Assembly: GCF_000430805.1 (NCBI RefSeq)
Contig: NZ_AUMS01000004.1
Location: forward strand, 62,001 to 126,000
DNA from: Chitinilyticum aquatile DSM 21506
GTDB lineage: Bacteria; Pseudomonadota; Gammaproteobacteria; Burkholderiales; Chitinibacteraceae
DNA length: 64,000 nucleotides
Direction: 5' to 3'
In this document: one piece after another, positions 9,228 through 18,496 of the stretch
Position numbering within the stretch: the stretch's first letter is position 1
Layout: every line of letters starts with the position of its first letter
Translations under genes and position numbers: made by a program
Notes under the pieces: generated by a model
The model's input: the letters and a program-made list of their open reading frames with translations, nothing else
What the model was told of the DNA's origin: nothing
Databases searched by the model: none

Positions 9228-9458
9228 TCAGCCCAGCCAGCGATAGAACGGCCCGACTGGCGTGCTGCAGCAGCCGGAACACCCGCCGCCCTTGCTGCAG
9301 CTGCCGCCACCGCCGGATTCGCTCAGTTTTCCCCGTTTCAGCCATTCACCGGCCAGCTGCTGCACCGCCGATTGTTCGACACCGAAATGGCGCGCGATGT
9401 CGGTGGCGGACACTTCGCCCTTGCCGCGCAGATAATCCCGCAATTCAATCAGGCCCAT
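9228..9458 (-). CDS. feoC: FeoC-like [Fe-S]-dependent HTH regulator
   Basis: A 76-residue protein with an N-terminal winged helix (MGLIELRDYLRGKGEVS, then ATDIARHFGVEQSAVQQLAGEW) and a C-terminal cysteine cluster, SCSKGGGCSGCCSTP. The cysteines match the pattern that ligates an iron-sulphur cluster in FeoC proteins. FeoC is thought to act with FeoB in regulating or stabilising ferrous iron uptake. It starts at ATG 9458, 14 bp after the feoB stop, and is the last gene of feoABC. Confidence 0.9.
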   Translation of the reverse strand: MGLIELRDYLRGKGEVSATDIARHFGVEQSAVQQLAGEWLKRGKLSESGGGGSCSKGGGCSGCCSTPVGPFYRWLG

Positions 9459-9472
9459 GTTTGCTCCAGAAG

Positions 9473-11770
9473 CTAGACTTGCGCCGCCTGCCACTGCGGC
9501 TGGCGGCCGACGTGGCGACCCAGCAGCAGCGCCGCCACCCAGCACGCCAGCAGAATGCCCAGCACCGTCAGGGCATGCAGCGGTGCGGCGGACCAGTTGG
9601 CGAGCTGGTAAAAAAGTGTCGCGGCGCTGTAGCCGACAAACAGTGTCCAGCCTGCCGCAAAGGCCGCCCAGCCGGTGCCGAGTTCGACCTTCATCGCGCC
9701 CAGAGCGGCCATGCACGGGGTGTAGAGCAGGATCAGCAGCAGGAAGGCGAATGCCCCGCTCGCGCCGTGGAAATGCTGCTGCATTGCACCGAAGGTGCCG
9801 GTGCTGGCTTCCAGCGTCCTGGCGGCCTCCTCGGCATTGCTGACGTCGCCGATATTCATTCCCAGAGGATCGCCCAGCTTGTCGGCGATGGCGCCCAGAT
9901 TGGCCGGGACGGTAGCAAATGCATCAGCCAGCTTTTCGGTCAGCGCCTTGGACGCCTCGCCTTCAGAAGCGCCGGCACTCTGGCTGTACAGCGTGTTGAG
10001 CGTACCGACGACGGCTTCCTTGGCCAGCACACCGGTAAAGAGGCCAACGGCGGCCTGCCAGTTGTCGGCTTCGATGCCCAGCGGCGAGAACGCGGGGGCG
10101 ATGGTCTTGCCAACGCTGGCCAGCACCGATTTGTCGCTGTTTTCATGACCGAAGGAGCCGTCGGTACCGACTGCATTGAGGATGGACAGCACCATCACCA
10201 TCGGCACGATCACGCGGCCGGCGTTGACGACGAAATCGCGCAGACGGTCCCAGCTGCGGCGAAGTACGGTGCCCAGCGTCGGACGGTGATACAGCGGCAG
10301 CTCCATCACCAGCGGCGCTCCGTCACCGGGCAAGAGGCTACGGCGCAAGAGCCAGGCGGTGAATACGGCAGCGGCGATGCCGATCAGGTAGAGCGCAAAC
10401 ACGATAGTCTGGCCATTGCGCGGGAAGAAGGCCGCAGCGAACAACGCATACACCGGCAGGCGCGCCCCGCAGGACATGAACGGCGCCATCATCGCGGTGA
10501 GGATGCGATCGCGGCGCGTCTCCAGCGTGCGCGTCGCCATGATCGCCGGCACATTGCAGCCAAAGCCGATCAAAAGCGGCACGAAGGATTTGCCCGGCAG
10601 GCCCAGCGCGCGCATCGCGCGGTCCATCACGAAGGCGGCACGCGCCATGTAGCCGGAATCTTCCAGCGCGGAGAGGATGAGATACAGGCAGCCGACCACC
10701 GGAATGAAGGTTGCCACCGTCTGGATGCCGCCGCCCATGCCGTTGGCCAGCAACACCACCAGCCAGGCGGGCGCATGCCAGGCTGCCAGCAGGCTGCCGA
10801 GTTCATCGACCAGCAGCGCGCCGAAGGTCTGGTCGAACACGTCGATGAAAGCCGAGCCGACGTGAATCGTCGCCAGGAACATCAGGTACATGATCAGCAG
10901 GAACACCGGCAGTCCCAGCCAGCGGTTGAGCACGATGTGGTCGATACGCGCCGTCACATGCCGCGAAACCTTGCCCTTTTCATGGCGCACGGCAGCGCAG
11001 AGCTGCCCGGCATAGCGGTAGCGTGCATCGGCGATCAGGATGTCGGCGTCGAGGTCGTATTCAACCAGCAGCGCCGCCTGATGTTCAGCGACGAGGTTTT
11101 TCTGCGCGGGGCAGAGCGTTTCAGCCAGATGATCGCCTTCCAGCAGCTTGAGCGCCAGCCACTCTTTCGATAAACCCTGCGCGGTATGCAGCCCTTGCAA
11201 TTCGTTTGCAATGGCTGCAACGGCATACCCGACCCTTTCCGGCAGATCTAGCGCGAGACCCGGGCTGCTGGCCTGCTGGGCGAAGATGGCCTTTTTCAGC
11301 TGTTCCAGCCCGCGCCGCTTGCTGGCCGAAATGGCGAGCACCGGGCAGCCGAGTTTCTCGGCCAGCTGCGCGGCATCGATACTCACCCCCTGGCGCTCGG
11401 CCACGTCGACCATGTTCAGCACCACGAGCGTGGGCACCCCCAGCTCGAGCAATTGCGTGGTCAGGTAGAGATTGCGTTCAAGGTTGCTGGCATCGACGAT
11501 ATTGACGATGAATCTGGCACTGCCGGACAGGATGTAATCACGCGTCACCTGCTCGTCGGCGGAATTGTCCGGCGCGGCATTGAGCGAATACACGCCGGGC
11601 AGATCGACCACCTCAACCTGCAGGGTTCCTTCGCGCAGGAAACCGCTCTTGCGCTCGACGGTGACGCCGGGCCAGTTGCCCACCTGCTGGCGGCTGCCGG
11701 TCAGCGCATTGAACAGTGTGGTTTTGCCGCAGTTCGGATTGCCAAGCAGGGCGATAGTGAAGCCGCTCAT
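9473..11770 (-). CDS. feoB: Ferrous iron transport protein B
   Basis: A 765-residue inner-membrane ferrous iron transporter with an N-terminal GTPase-like domain. G1 is GNPNCGKTTLFN (residues about 10-21), G3 is DLPGVYSL and G4 is LNMVDVAE. A helical spacer follows, then a multi-spanning domain containing the two Gate-like regions, with GFGCNVPAIMATRTLE and CGARLPVYALFAAAFF as landmarks. The length is normal. It overlaps feoA by four bases and is followed by feoC. The C-terminal part has the usual TP(C)MAALGAMK segment. Iron limitation through Fur is the usual control, but I found no convincing Fur box. Confidence 0.97.
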   Translation of the reverse strand: MSGFTIALLGNPNCGKTTLFNALTGSRQQVGNWPGVTVERKSGFLREGTLQVEVVDLPGVYSLNAAPDNSADEQVTRDYILSGSARFIVNIVDASNLERNLYLTTQLLELGVPTLVVLNMVDVAERQGVSIDAAQLAEKLGCPVLAISASKRRGLEQLKKAIFAQQASSPGLALDLPERVGYAVAAIANELQGLHTAQGLSKEWLALKLLEGDHLAETLCPAQKNLVAEHQAALLVEYDLDADILIADARYRYAGQLCAAVRHEKGKVSRHVTARIDHIVLNRWLGLPVFLLIMYLMFLATIHVGSAFIDVFDQTFGALLVDELGSLLAAWHAPAWLVVLLANGMGGGIQTVATFIPVVGCLYLILSALEDSGYMARAAFVMDRAMRALGLPGKSFVPLLIGFGCNVPAIMATRTLETRRDRILTAMMAPFMSCGARLPVYALFAAAFFPRNGQTIVFALYLIGIAAAVFTAWLLRRSLLPGDGAPLVMELPLYHRPTLGTVLRRSWDRLRDFVVNAGRVIVPMVMVLSILNAVGTDGSFGHENSDKSVLASVGKTIAPAFSPLGIEADNWQAAVGLFTGVLAKEAVVGTLNTLYSQSAGASEGEASKALTEKLADAFATVPANLGAIADKLGDPLGMNIGDVSNAEEAARTLEASTGTFGAMQQHFHGASGAFAFLLLILLYTPCMAALGAMKVELGTGWAAFAAGWTLFVGYSAATLFYQLANWSAAPLHALTVLGILLACWVAALLLGRHVGRQPQWQAAQV

Positions 11771-12006
11771 GCTGCCGCCTCCGTCAGTTCCACTTCCAGC
11801 AACGCCGCTTCATGCTTGCGCAGCGTCAGCGTGTAGCCACGGATGGCAATTTCGTACGGGTCGCCCAGCGGGGCAACACGAACGACGGAAAAGGGAGTGC
11901 CGGGAGTAATGCCCATCGCCAGCAGGCGCTGGCGGTAGCTGCGGTTGCCCTGGGCCAGTCTGGAAATGATGCCGCGCTGGCCAGCGGCGAGTTCAGCCAA
12001 TTGCAT
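11767..12006 (-). CDS. feoA: Ferrous iron transport protein A
   Basis: FeoA is a small SH3-like cytosolic protein needed for FeoB activity. From ATG 12006 it is 79 residues and starts MQLAELAAGQRGIISRL, the normal family start. It continues with RLLAMGITPGTPFSVVRVAPLGDP and IAIRGYTLTLRKHEAALLEVE. Upstream in-frame starts up to 12054 are possible but give a non-family N-terminus. Its stop overlaps the feoB start (ATGA), consistent with translational coupling. Confidence 0.93.
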   Translation of the reverse strand: MQLAELAAGQRGIISRLAQGNRSYRQRLLAMGITPGTPFSVVRVAPLGDPYEIAIRGYTLTLRKHEAALLEVELTEAAA

Positions 12007-12127
12007 GACAATGCCGAGAATGTGAATAGCAACGTTTCTCATTCTACGCAGCAATGCAGCCAGATGATTGTTCTAAATCAAATTTAAGGAAACGTGCGGC
12101 GCGGCAGCCGGACAAGCGGCACGCCTG

Positions 12128-12328
12128 TCAATGCCGCAGCCGGTCACGCAATTGATCCAGCCCGTCGCTTTCATCCGGCGCAGGCAGCACTGAGTCCTGC
12201 GGCTGGCTTTCCCACCACGCCGGATGCTGGTACTGCCAGCCATGCGAGAACAGATCAGGCTCGTCATTGCCACCCCAGGCCGGCTCGGGGATCAGAAAGG
12301 CGGTGAGTTCGCTCAACCAGGTCAACAT
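12128..12328 (-). CDS. Small acidic hypothetical protein
   Basis: A 66-residue frame starting at ATG 12328 with a GAGAAG ribosome-like site. It begins MLTWLSELTAFLIPEPAW, is rich in Trp, Asp and Glu, and ends DQLRDRLRH. It is divergent from the LysR-type gene and separated from it by about 95 bp. No family is recognised. Coding status rests on the ribosome site, composition and position only. Confidence 0.5.
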   Translation of the reverse strand: MLTWLSELTAFLIPEPAWGGNDEPDLFSHGWQYQHPAWWESQPQDSVLPAPDESDGLDQLRDRLRH

Positions 12329-12423
12329 GATGCTTCTCGATTGTTCATTGATTCGGATAACTTTCATCCTATATGCATGACCATCTGGCGATAAGCGCCA
12401 TTTCCCGAATAAACTGTTCTCAT

Positions 12424-13386
12424 ATGAAAACAAACCTATCTCCCGATGCCCTGCTGAGCTTCGAAGCGCTGGTACGCCTCGGCAGCTTCACCGCCGCGGC
12501 GGCGGAACGCCGCTGCGCCAAGAGCCACATCAGCCAGCAGATCCGCCAGCTCGAAGGCGAGCTCGGCAGCATCCTGCTTTTGCGCACCACGCGCCGCATG
12601 ACGCTCACCGAGGCCGGTGCCCGCCTGCTGCCGCATGCTGTGGCGATGCGCGAGCTGATGGGACGCGTGCGCGATGAAGTGGAGGACGCGCAGGATGCGA
12701 TCGAAGGCAGCCTGCGCATCAGCACCACACCTTCGCTGGCGCAGTACGTGTTTTCCTCGCTGCTGGCCGATTTCACGCGCCTGCACCCCGGCTTGCAGGT
12801 GCGCCTCGACGCCCTCAACCGCCTGCAGGACCCGGTGCTGGAAGGGCTGGATTTCTGCCTGCGCGCCAGAACGGTCGGCGACGAGCGCCTCGTCGCCCAT
12901 GCCGTCGGCTATTCGATGGAGCGCCTCTATGCCGCCAGCGCGTATCTGGCCCAGCACCCGCCCGTGCAGGAGCCGGCCGACCTGCAGCAGCATCAGGTGC
13001 TGATCAACGACGATTACCAGCACAACCGCCTCTGGCAGCTCTATCGCGGCAGCGAAGCCACCGCCGTGCCCCTCAGGGCCCAGTTCTGCAGCGACAACAA
13101 TCCGACGCTCGCCATGGCCGCGATTGCCGGCCACGGCATCTGCCAGCTGCCGCATTTCGTGGGCGACCGCTACCGCCAGCTCGGCCTGCTGCAGCCGGTG
13201 CTGCCGGACTGGCACGGGCATTTCTCGCCGGTGTTTCTCGTCCACCCCTACCGCCAGCCGCTGCCACGCAAATGCCGCGTGTTCATCGACTACATGCTGC
13301 CCCGACTGCGCGCACAGCTGTATGCGGCTGACCACCCCGACATCACGCAGGCACCGGAAACGGCCGCGCGCCGACCGGGCATTTAG
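12424..13386 (+). CDS. LysR family transcriptional regulator
   Basis: A 320-residue LysR-type regulator. The N-terminal winged helix covers about residues 8-67, with SFEALVRLGSFTAAAAERRC, SHISQQIRQLEGELGS and LLRTTRRMTLTEAGARLL. The C-terminal effector domain (about 95-300) begins GSLRISTTPSLAQYVF and includes AMAAIAGHGICQLPHFV. It belongs to the common subgroup with ArgP/AaeR-like architecture; the effector is unknown. ATG 12424 is chosen because it starts the HTH at the usual distance. The divergent small gene at 12128-12328 is a possible target. Confidence 0.9.
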   Translation: MKTNLSPDALLSFEALVRLGSFTAAAAERRCAKSHISQQIRQLEGELGSILLLRTTRRMTLTEAGARLLPHAVAMRELMGRVRDEVEDAQDAIEGSLRISTTPSLAQYVFSSLLADFTRLHPGLQVRLDALNRLQDPVLEGLDFCLRARTVGDERLVAHAVGYSMERLYAASAYLAQHPPVQEPADLQQHQVLINDDYQHNRLWQLYRGSEATAVPLRAQFCSDNNPTLAMAAIAGHGICQLPHFVGDRYRQLGLLQPVLPDWHGHFSPVFLVHPYRQPLPRKCRVFIDYMLPRLRAQLYAADHPDITQAPETAARRPGI

Positions 13387-13420
13387 TGCCGGGGGGCGCG
13401 GGATTTTGCACAAGGCGGCA

Positions 13421-13438
13421 GTTGCCACAAATGGCAAC
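13421..13438. other. Perfect hairpin GTTGCCA/TGGCAAC
   Basis: A 7-bp perfect stem with a CAAA loop, 35 bp after the LysR stop. There is no T-run, so it is either a weak terminator or an operator for the lipoprotein gene that follows. Confidence 0.4.
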
Positions 13439-13519
13439 ACAGCAGAAAGGCATGCTTGAGCCGGCCAGCGCGGCAGGCGTATAACCCACTGATCACAAGC
13501 AGAAGGGAGGGCCACGCTC

Positions 13520-13948
13520 ATGTTCAGATCCACATCCCTTGCACGACTCTGGCTGCTGCTTGCGGCCATTTTTCTGGTCAGCTGCTCGATGTCCGAGGAT
13601 TACAAGCAGGCCGAACAGTCAGTGCCACGCTTCCATAGCAGTTACGATGCCGGGGAATTCAAAGCCATCTACAGCACGGCTGGCAATGAGCTGAAAAAAG
13701 CCACGACCGAAGAACGCTTTGTCAAGTTCATGACGGCAGTACACCAGAAACTGGGTGAAGTCACATCCAGCAAGGCCACCGGCAAGAACATCAATTACAA
13801 CACCTCTGGCACCTACGTAACGCTGAACTTTGTCACCACCTTCAGCAAAGGCAAAGGTACCGAGCAATTTGTCTATCACGTGAAGGATGGGAAACCCCTG
13901 CTCATCGGTTACCACATTAACTCGGATGCGCTGGTATTCGAGCAATAG
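13520..13948 (+). CDS. Small lipoprotein, DUF4019/DUF3887-like
   Basis: A 142-residue lipoprotein with signal LWLLLAAIFLVSC (lipobox LVSC, Cys about residue 22) and a GGGAGGG ribosome site before ATG 13520. The mature part starts with an alpha-helical segment, RFHSSYDAGEFKAIYS, and strands such as YVTLNFVTTFSKGKG and EQFVYHVKDGKPLLIGYHIN. This is consistent with an NTF2/SnoaL-like fold of the DUF4019 or DUF3887 kind. The function is unknown, and the protein is expected to be membrane-anchored in the periplasm. Confidence 0.75.
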   Translation: MFRSTSLARLWLLLAAIFLVSCSMSEDYKQAEQSVPRFHSSYDAGEFKAIYSTAGNELKKATTEERFVKFMTAVHQKLGEVTSSKATGKNINYNTSGTYVTLNFVTTFSKGKGTEQFVYHVKDGKPLLIGYHINSDALVFEQ

Positions 13949-14061
13949 CATGCCAGCCAAAATCTCGGCCGCCAGAGACGACAGCAAGTCGGCCGGATGT
14001 GTTGCGTCCACATGGAGCAGGCAGTACCCAAACGCCCTCTTTCCCGGAGGCAGTATCCAGC

Positions 14062-14973
14062 ATGGAGCCGCTTGATCATCGCGTTGCACGCGTCATCCAT
14101 CTGACCAACTTCATTGAAAGCCGGCTCAGCGCAGAGATGAGCCTGCAGGACATGGCCGATATTGCCTGCTATTCGCCCTATCACCTTGAGCGCGTGGTGG
14201 GCGATGTAACCGGCTTTACACCAGTCGATTATCTGCGCCAGCGGCGTATGCTGTGCGCCTGCGAACGGGTCAGACACGAAACGACCAGCTTGCTGCAAAT
14301 CGCACATGAAGTCGGTTTTGGCAGCAATGCCAGCTTTTCACGCGCATTCCGCCGCCAGTTCGGCTTCAGCCCGCGCGACTGGCGACAAGGCGCATGGCGC
14401 GACTGCCTGAAACAGAACAACCGGCGCTGGCACTCGTTTTTCAAGGCCAGCGACTCCGAAACATGGTTGAAAAACTGGCATGCCTGGTGGGAGACCCTGC
14501 AGGCGAACCGCTACGATGTCGGCGCCAAGGTGCAACTGCGCCAGCTCAGTGCAACGCCCGTCTGGTATTTACGGCATTTCGGTGTTCGCAACGGCGAAGC
14601 ACTGATGAGCACCAATTCGCAACTGACCGCTCTGTTGAAGCAACAAGGCCATGCGGATGCGCATACCAGCTGGATTGATGTCTGGTGGAGCGACAGTGCG
14701 TTTGCCCAGCCAATCGATTTCATTTCCGAGCGCTGCATGGTTGCGCAGGGGCCGCCACCGCCCGGCCTGGCAGGCCGTCTGCTGCCAGGAGGTTGTTATG
14801 CCAGCCTCGATTTCGAGGGCAGCCATGTTCACACGGCCTGGATCTATGAAGACTGGCTGGAAAAACAGACCTTCTGGACTGCAGACGCCACTCGCCCGGT
14901 GATGGCCCTGCGCCAATTCACCGATGAGCAATTAACTGGCGGCACCTACCTGGTCCCGCTGCGCCAGCGTTGA
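14062..14973 (+). CDS. AraC family regulator with GyrI-like effector domain
   Basis: A 303-residue regulator with the AraC-type double helix-turn-helix at the N-terminus (about residues 10-108: SLQDMADIACYSPYHLERV, then LLQIAHEVGFGSNASFSRAF with RQFGFSPRDWR). It is followed by a GyrI/AraC_E_bind-like ligand domain from about 145. The architecture is that of Rob, SoxS-like activators and DNA-gyrase-inhibitor relatives, which often sense small organic molecules. ATG 14062 is chosen because a GGAGG ribosome site sits 11 bases upstream. It stands alone between a lipoprotein gene and a methyltransferase gene. Confidence 0.88.
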   Translation: MEPLDHRVARVIHLTNFIESRLSAEMSLQDMADIACYSPYHLERVVGDVTGFTPVDYLRQRRMLCACERVRHETTSLLQIAHEVGFGSNASFSRAFRRQFGFSPRDWRQGAWRDCLKQNNRRWHSFFKASDSETWLKNWHAWWETLQANRYDVGAKVQLRQLSATPVWYLRHFGVRNGEALMSTNSQLTALLKQQGHADAHTSWIDVWWSDSAFAQPIDFISERCMVAQGPPPPGLAGRLLPGGCYASLDFEGSHVHTAWIYEDWLEKQTFWTADATRPVMALRQFTDEQLTGGTYLVPLRQR

Positions 14974-15064
14974 GTCGGCTATCAGCAAAAGCTTGAATCA
15001 CCCTGCGGGGCTACCCGGTTTTAGCGGATAATTGCGCGTCAATACGTACCCAAGTGACCACACC

Positions 15065-15898
15065 ATGAGCGAGCATCCCGAAATCCGTCCCGGTCAATCG
15101 ACCGAGCTGCTGAAAGCCCTGCACATCCTCACCCGTGAGGGGAAGATGAACCAGGACAGCCGCCGCAAGCTCAAGCAGGTGTACCACCTGTTCAATTTCA
15201 TCGAACCGCTGCTGACTGAACTCACCAGCAGCAAGCAGGACATCACGCTGGTCGATCATGGCGCGGGCAAGTCCTACCTCGGCTTCATCATCTACGACCT
15301 CTTCTTCAAGGATCGCGCGCCCGCCGGCAAGATTTACGGCATCGAAACGCGTGACGAACTGGTGCAGTCGTCGATGAAGCTGGCGCAGAAACTGCAATTC
15401 CAGCACGGCATGCGCTTTTACAATCTCAGCGTGGCCGATTCGATCACCTCGGACAAGCTGCCGGCGCAGGTCGACGTCGTTACCGCACTGCATGCCTGCA
15501 ATACGGCAACCGATGACGCCATCCATTTCGCGCTGGAAAAAAAGGCCCGCTACATCGTGCTGGTGCCCTGCTGCCAGGCCGAAGTGGCCAGCGTGCTCAA
15601 GCGCAACAAGCCGCGCATGGGCACGGCCCCCTTGTCGGAAATCTGGCGCCACCCGATCCACACGCGCGAATTCGGCAGCCAGATCACCAATGTGCTGCGC
15701 TGCCTGCAGCTGGAAGCGCACGGCTATGCGGTGACGGTGACCGAGCTGGTCGGCTGGGAGCATTCGATGAAAAACGAACTGATCATCGCCGAATACAAGG
15801 GCACACCGAAAAAGCAGCCGAGCGAACGGCTGACTGCCTTGCTGAACGAGCTGGGGCTGGAAGAACTCGCTGGACGTTTCTTCACGCCGGCAGGCTGA
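15065..15898 (+). CDS. SAM-dependent methyltransferase (Methyltransf_32-like)
   Basis: A 277-residue cytosolic protein starting at MSEHPEIRPGQS (ATG 15065). It has the Rossmann motif ITLVDHGAGKSYLGFIIYD (about residues 62-80), an acidic residue after the second strand in GIETRDELV, and the characteristic VTALHACNTATDDAI and IVLVPCCQAE segments. These match Methyltransf_32-type methyltransferases, whose members act on RNA or protein; the substrate here is unknown. It appears monocistronic. The repeat copy at 15965 follows it. Confidence 0.82.
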   Translation: MSEHPEIRPGQSTELLKALHILTREGKMNQDSRRKLKQVYHLFNFIEPLLTELTSSKQDITLVDHGAGKSYLGFIIYDLFFKDRAPAGKIYGIETRDELVQSSMKLAQKLQFQHGMRFYNLSVADSITSDKLPAQVDVVTALHACNTATDDAIHFALEKKARYIVLVPCCQAEVASVLKRNKPRMGTAPLSEIWRHPIHTREFGSQITNVLRCLQLEAHGYAVTVTELVGWEHSMKNELIIAEYKGTPKKQPSERLTALLNELGLEELAGRFFTPAG

Positions 15899-15964
15899 GC
15901 GCAGCACGGGTAGCTCCCTGTAACGAATCCAGGCCGTACTGACCAGAGCCACAGGCAATATGAA

Positions 15965-16011
15965 GGGTATAACAATGAAGCCATTTTAAATAAATGGCCT
16001 CATGGATATAC
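15965..16011. repeat. Dispersed palindromic element, copy 4
   Basis: A long near-perfect palindrome. The left arm GGGTATA followed by ATGAAGCCATTT pairs with AAATGGCCTCAT followed by ATATAC around a TAAAT centre. It is one of the cleanest copies and lies just 3' of the methyltransferase gene. Confidence 0.85.
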
Positions 16012-16236
16012 AGCACACCGTATAAGAAAAGCAGAAGCACCGTCACTGAATAGCCCTGCATGCCGACACAAGGGAGGCACGCATCCCGATTCCGGCGCTA
16101 CGAATGCAGGCAAGCAAATTGCCCAGGTAGCAGTCTGCATGCCCTCTTGGCGCTGCAATGAAACTGCCTCACAAGCAAAACATCCCCGCAATAAACATCG
16201 GCTATGGTCTTGCCATTTTCTTGTGATGGCGGAGGC
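16012..16236. other. Intergenic leader of the 5'-nucleotidase
   Basis: No gene is seen. The sequence CAGGTAGCAGTCTGCATGC at 16124-16142 is 18/19 identical to 40190-40208, downstream of the chitinase remnant. The other bases show no clear promoter. Confidence 0.4.
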
Positions 16237-18141
16237 ATGATGCATTCATACAAAACAGCGCTGGCGCTCGGCGCGATACTGCTGGGCTCGGCTGGCTTGG
16301 TCGCATGTGGTGGTGGCAATGGAACGGCGAATGGCGGTAACAGCAATCCGACACCTACACCGACACCAGTCGCCTTCTCGCCACTGGAAATCAATATCGC
16401 CCATATCAATGACCACCATTCGCAGCTGGAAAGCTTTGCCGCACAGACGCTGAAGCTTGATGGCATTGATACCCAGGTCGATCTCGGTGGGTTTGCGCGG
16501 GTGACCAGCGCCTTCAAGGAGGCCGCCGGCAAGAAGAATCTGCTCAAGCTGCATGCAGGCGATGCCCTGACCGGCACGCTCTATTACACCTTCTTCAAGG
16601 GCAAGGCCGACGCACAATTGATGAATACCGTGTGCTTTGATGCCTTTGCACTGGGAAACCACGAGTTCGACGATGGTGACACCGTACTGAAAGGGTTCAT
16701 CAACGAACTGCAGGCTGGCAGCTGCAAGACACCAGTGCTGTCGGCCAACATCGAACCCGCGGCAGGGACGCCGCTGCTTCCCGCTGCCGGTCAGGCCCTG
16801 TTCAAACCGTATACGATCAAGACCTATGAAGGAATCAAGGTCGGGATCATCGGGCTGACCATCAGCGGCAAAACCGTCAACTCATCCCGCCCGCTGGACA
16901 GCACGCGCTTCCTTGATGAAGCCGCAAGTGCCCAGCGTTATATCGATGAACTGAAAGGCCAGGGCATCCGCCACATTGTATTGCTGACTCATCAGGGATA
17001 CGAAAACGACAAGGCACTGGCCGCGAAGCTGACCGATGTGGATGTCATCATCGGCGGAGACTCTCATTCACTGCTGGGTGATTTCTCGGCGCTCGGCGTG
17101 GCCAGTTCAGGCACTTATCCGTCGATGGTCAAAAACAAGGATGGCCAGACTGTATGTATCGGCCAGGCCGGCGAATATGCCAAAGCCTTTGGCTTGATGA
17201 ATGTGAAATTCAATCCACAGGGCGCCATTGAACAATGCCAGGGACAGGCCTCGCTGCTGGTCGGCGGCACGTTCAAGCGCAAGGATGCAAACGGCCAGTT
17301 CGTTGCAATGTCCGCGACCGACCAGGCCACACTCACCAGCAAGCTGGCCAGCGTTCCGGCAGTCAAGGTGATTGCGCCGGATTCTGCTGCTGCCACCCTC
17401 CTGTCCGGTTACACCAGCAAGGTCAACGAGGAAAAAGCCAAGCAGATCGGTTCGACTACCGATGCCCTCTGCCTGGTACGCGTCCCAGGCGAGAGCACCA
17501 ATCGTTCTGCGGGCGTGACCGGATGTGAGTCTGCCAATACCCTCGCACGGGGCAGCGATATTGCCCAGATCGTGGCCGAAGCGTTCTTGGATGCCAGCAA
17601 ACGTTCGCAGATTGCACTGCAGAATGCGGGCGGTGTTCGCGTACCGGTAGCAGCAGGCACACTGACCATGAATACGGCATTCACCATTCTGCCGTTTACG
17701 AACGTGCTGGTAGAAATGAATCTGAAGGGCAGCGAAATTGTGCAGGCCCTGGAAGATTCTGTCGCCAATCATCTGGACAACAAGCAATCCGACGGTTCGC
17801 AGCCGTATGCAGCCGGCCTGCGCTGGGATCTTGACATGAGCAAACCGGCTGGCAGCCGTTTCAGCAATGTCCAGGTCCGGGATCGCAAAACAGGCATCTG
17901 GAGCCCCATTGAGGCCAACCGCGAGTACATCCTGGTCACGAACGACTTCATCGCTGCCGGCAAGGATGGCTACACCGCACTTGGCAAGGCATACGCGGAA
18001 GGCCGCTACATCAACACCTACCTGCTCTATACACAGTCTTTTGCAGACTATGTGCAGAAAAAAGCCACTGTCACTCGCCCGCTGCGCAGTGAGTACTCGC
18101 ATCAGAAGGTGACTACCAAGGCAGGGGTTCTGCTGCCATAG
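16237..18141 (+). CDS. 5'-nucleotidase/UshA-like metallophosphatase lipoprotein
   Basis: A lipoprotein of about 634 residues with signal LALGAILLGSAGLVACGGG (lipobox LVAC) and a Thr/Pro linker. An N-terminal calcineurin-like metallophosphatase domain follows: INIAHINDHHSQLE, LHAGDALTGTLYY, FALGNHEFDDGD, then LLTHQGYENDK and IIGGDSHS. A C-terminal 5'-nucleotidase domain (LQNAGGVRVPVAAG) completes it. It is expected to hydrolyse periplasmic nucleotides, nucleoside 2',3'-cyclic phosphates or related esters. The GGAGG ribosome site (16231-16235) is very close to ATG 16237; ATG 16240 is an equally good start. A strong terminator follows at 18179. Confidence 0.93.
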   Translation: MMHSYKTALALGAILLGSAGLVACGGGNGTANGGNSNPTPTPTPVAFSPLEINIAHINDHHSQLESFAAQTLKLDGIDTQVDLGGFARVTSAFKEAAGKKNLLKLHAGDALTGTLYYTFFKGKADAQLMNTVCFDAFALGNHEFDDGDTVLKGFINELQAGSCKTPVLSANIEPAAGTPLLPAAGQALFKPYTIKTYEGIKVGIIGLTISGKTVNSSRPLDSTRFLDEAASAQRYIDELKGQGIRHIVLLTHQGYENDKALAAKLTDVDVIIGGDSHSLLGDFSALGVASSGTYPSMVKNKDGQTVCIGQAGEYAKAFGLMNVKFNPQGAIEQCQGQASLLVGGTFKRKDANGQFVAMSATDQATLTSKLASVPAVKVIAPDSAAATLLSGYTSKVNEEKAKQIGSTTDALCLVRVPGESTNRSAGVTGCESANTLARGSDIAQIVAEAFLDASKRSQIALQNAGGVRVPVAAGTLTMNTAFTILPFTNVLVEMNLKGSEIVQALEDSVANHLDNKQSDGSQPYAAGLRWDLDMSKPAGSRFSNVQVRDRKTGIWSPIEANREYILVTNDFIAAGKDGYTALGKAYAEGRYINTYLLYTQSFADYVQKKATVTRPLRSEYSHQKVTTKAGVLLP

Positions 18142-18178
18142 GCGGACAAGGCCTAAACGCCAGCACTTCTCAGCACCA

Positions 18179-18209
18179 GCCCCGGGCAGGCATCCTGCGC
18201 GGGGCTTTT
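18179..18209 (+). terminator. Rho-independent terminator after the nucleotidase gene
   Basis: A near-perfect 12-bp stem, GCCCCGGGCAGG/CCTGCGCGGGGC, with a CAT loop followed by TTTTCGTTTT. It ends the 5'-nucleotidase transcript. Confidence 0.9.
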
Positions 18210-18373
18210 CGTTTTCCTGCTCGTCGCCCTTTTCCCGGCGACGCCTGCAGTTCATCGGCAAGAGCGGCAAGCCGCCTTATCGCCGGTAGCTGGCTGCACC
18301 ATAGCCAGTCATCACAGGCACTGGCATGCAGCTACACCAGCCAGCTTTGCTGCAAATGCCAATACAAGCCAAT

Positions 18374-18420
18374 GTATATCCATACAGACTTTTTATATAA
18401 AAGGCTACGAATGCATACCC
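18374..18420. repeat. Dispersed palindromic element, copy 5
   Basis: The left arm GTATATCCATACAG is followed by ACTTTTTATATAAAAGGCT, and the right end is GCATACCC. It lies between the terminator and the antiporter leader. Confidence 0.75.
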
Positions 18421-18496
18421 TAAATATTGACAACTGCAAGCTGTCGACAGCGCCAGCTGCGCGCCCCGAACAAATCCTGCCCTGTACATGAACGCC

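Noticed and set aside
9461-11173. A 570-codon plus-strand frame
   Set aside because: Antisense to feoB, whose motifs are complete; the frame has no recognisable domain and a Gln/Arg/His-rich composition.
12007-12127. A Fur box upstream of feoA
   Set aside because: AAATTTGATTTAGAACAATCATC is AT-rich but does not match the Fur consensus well enough to claim.
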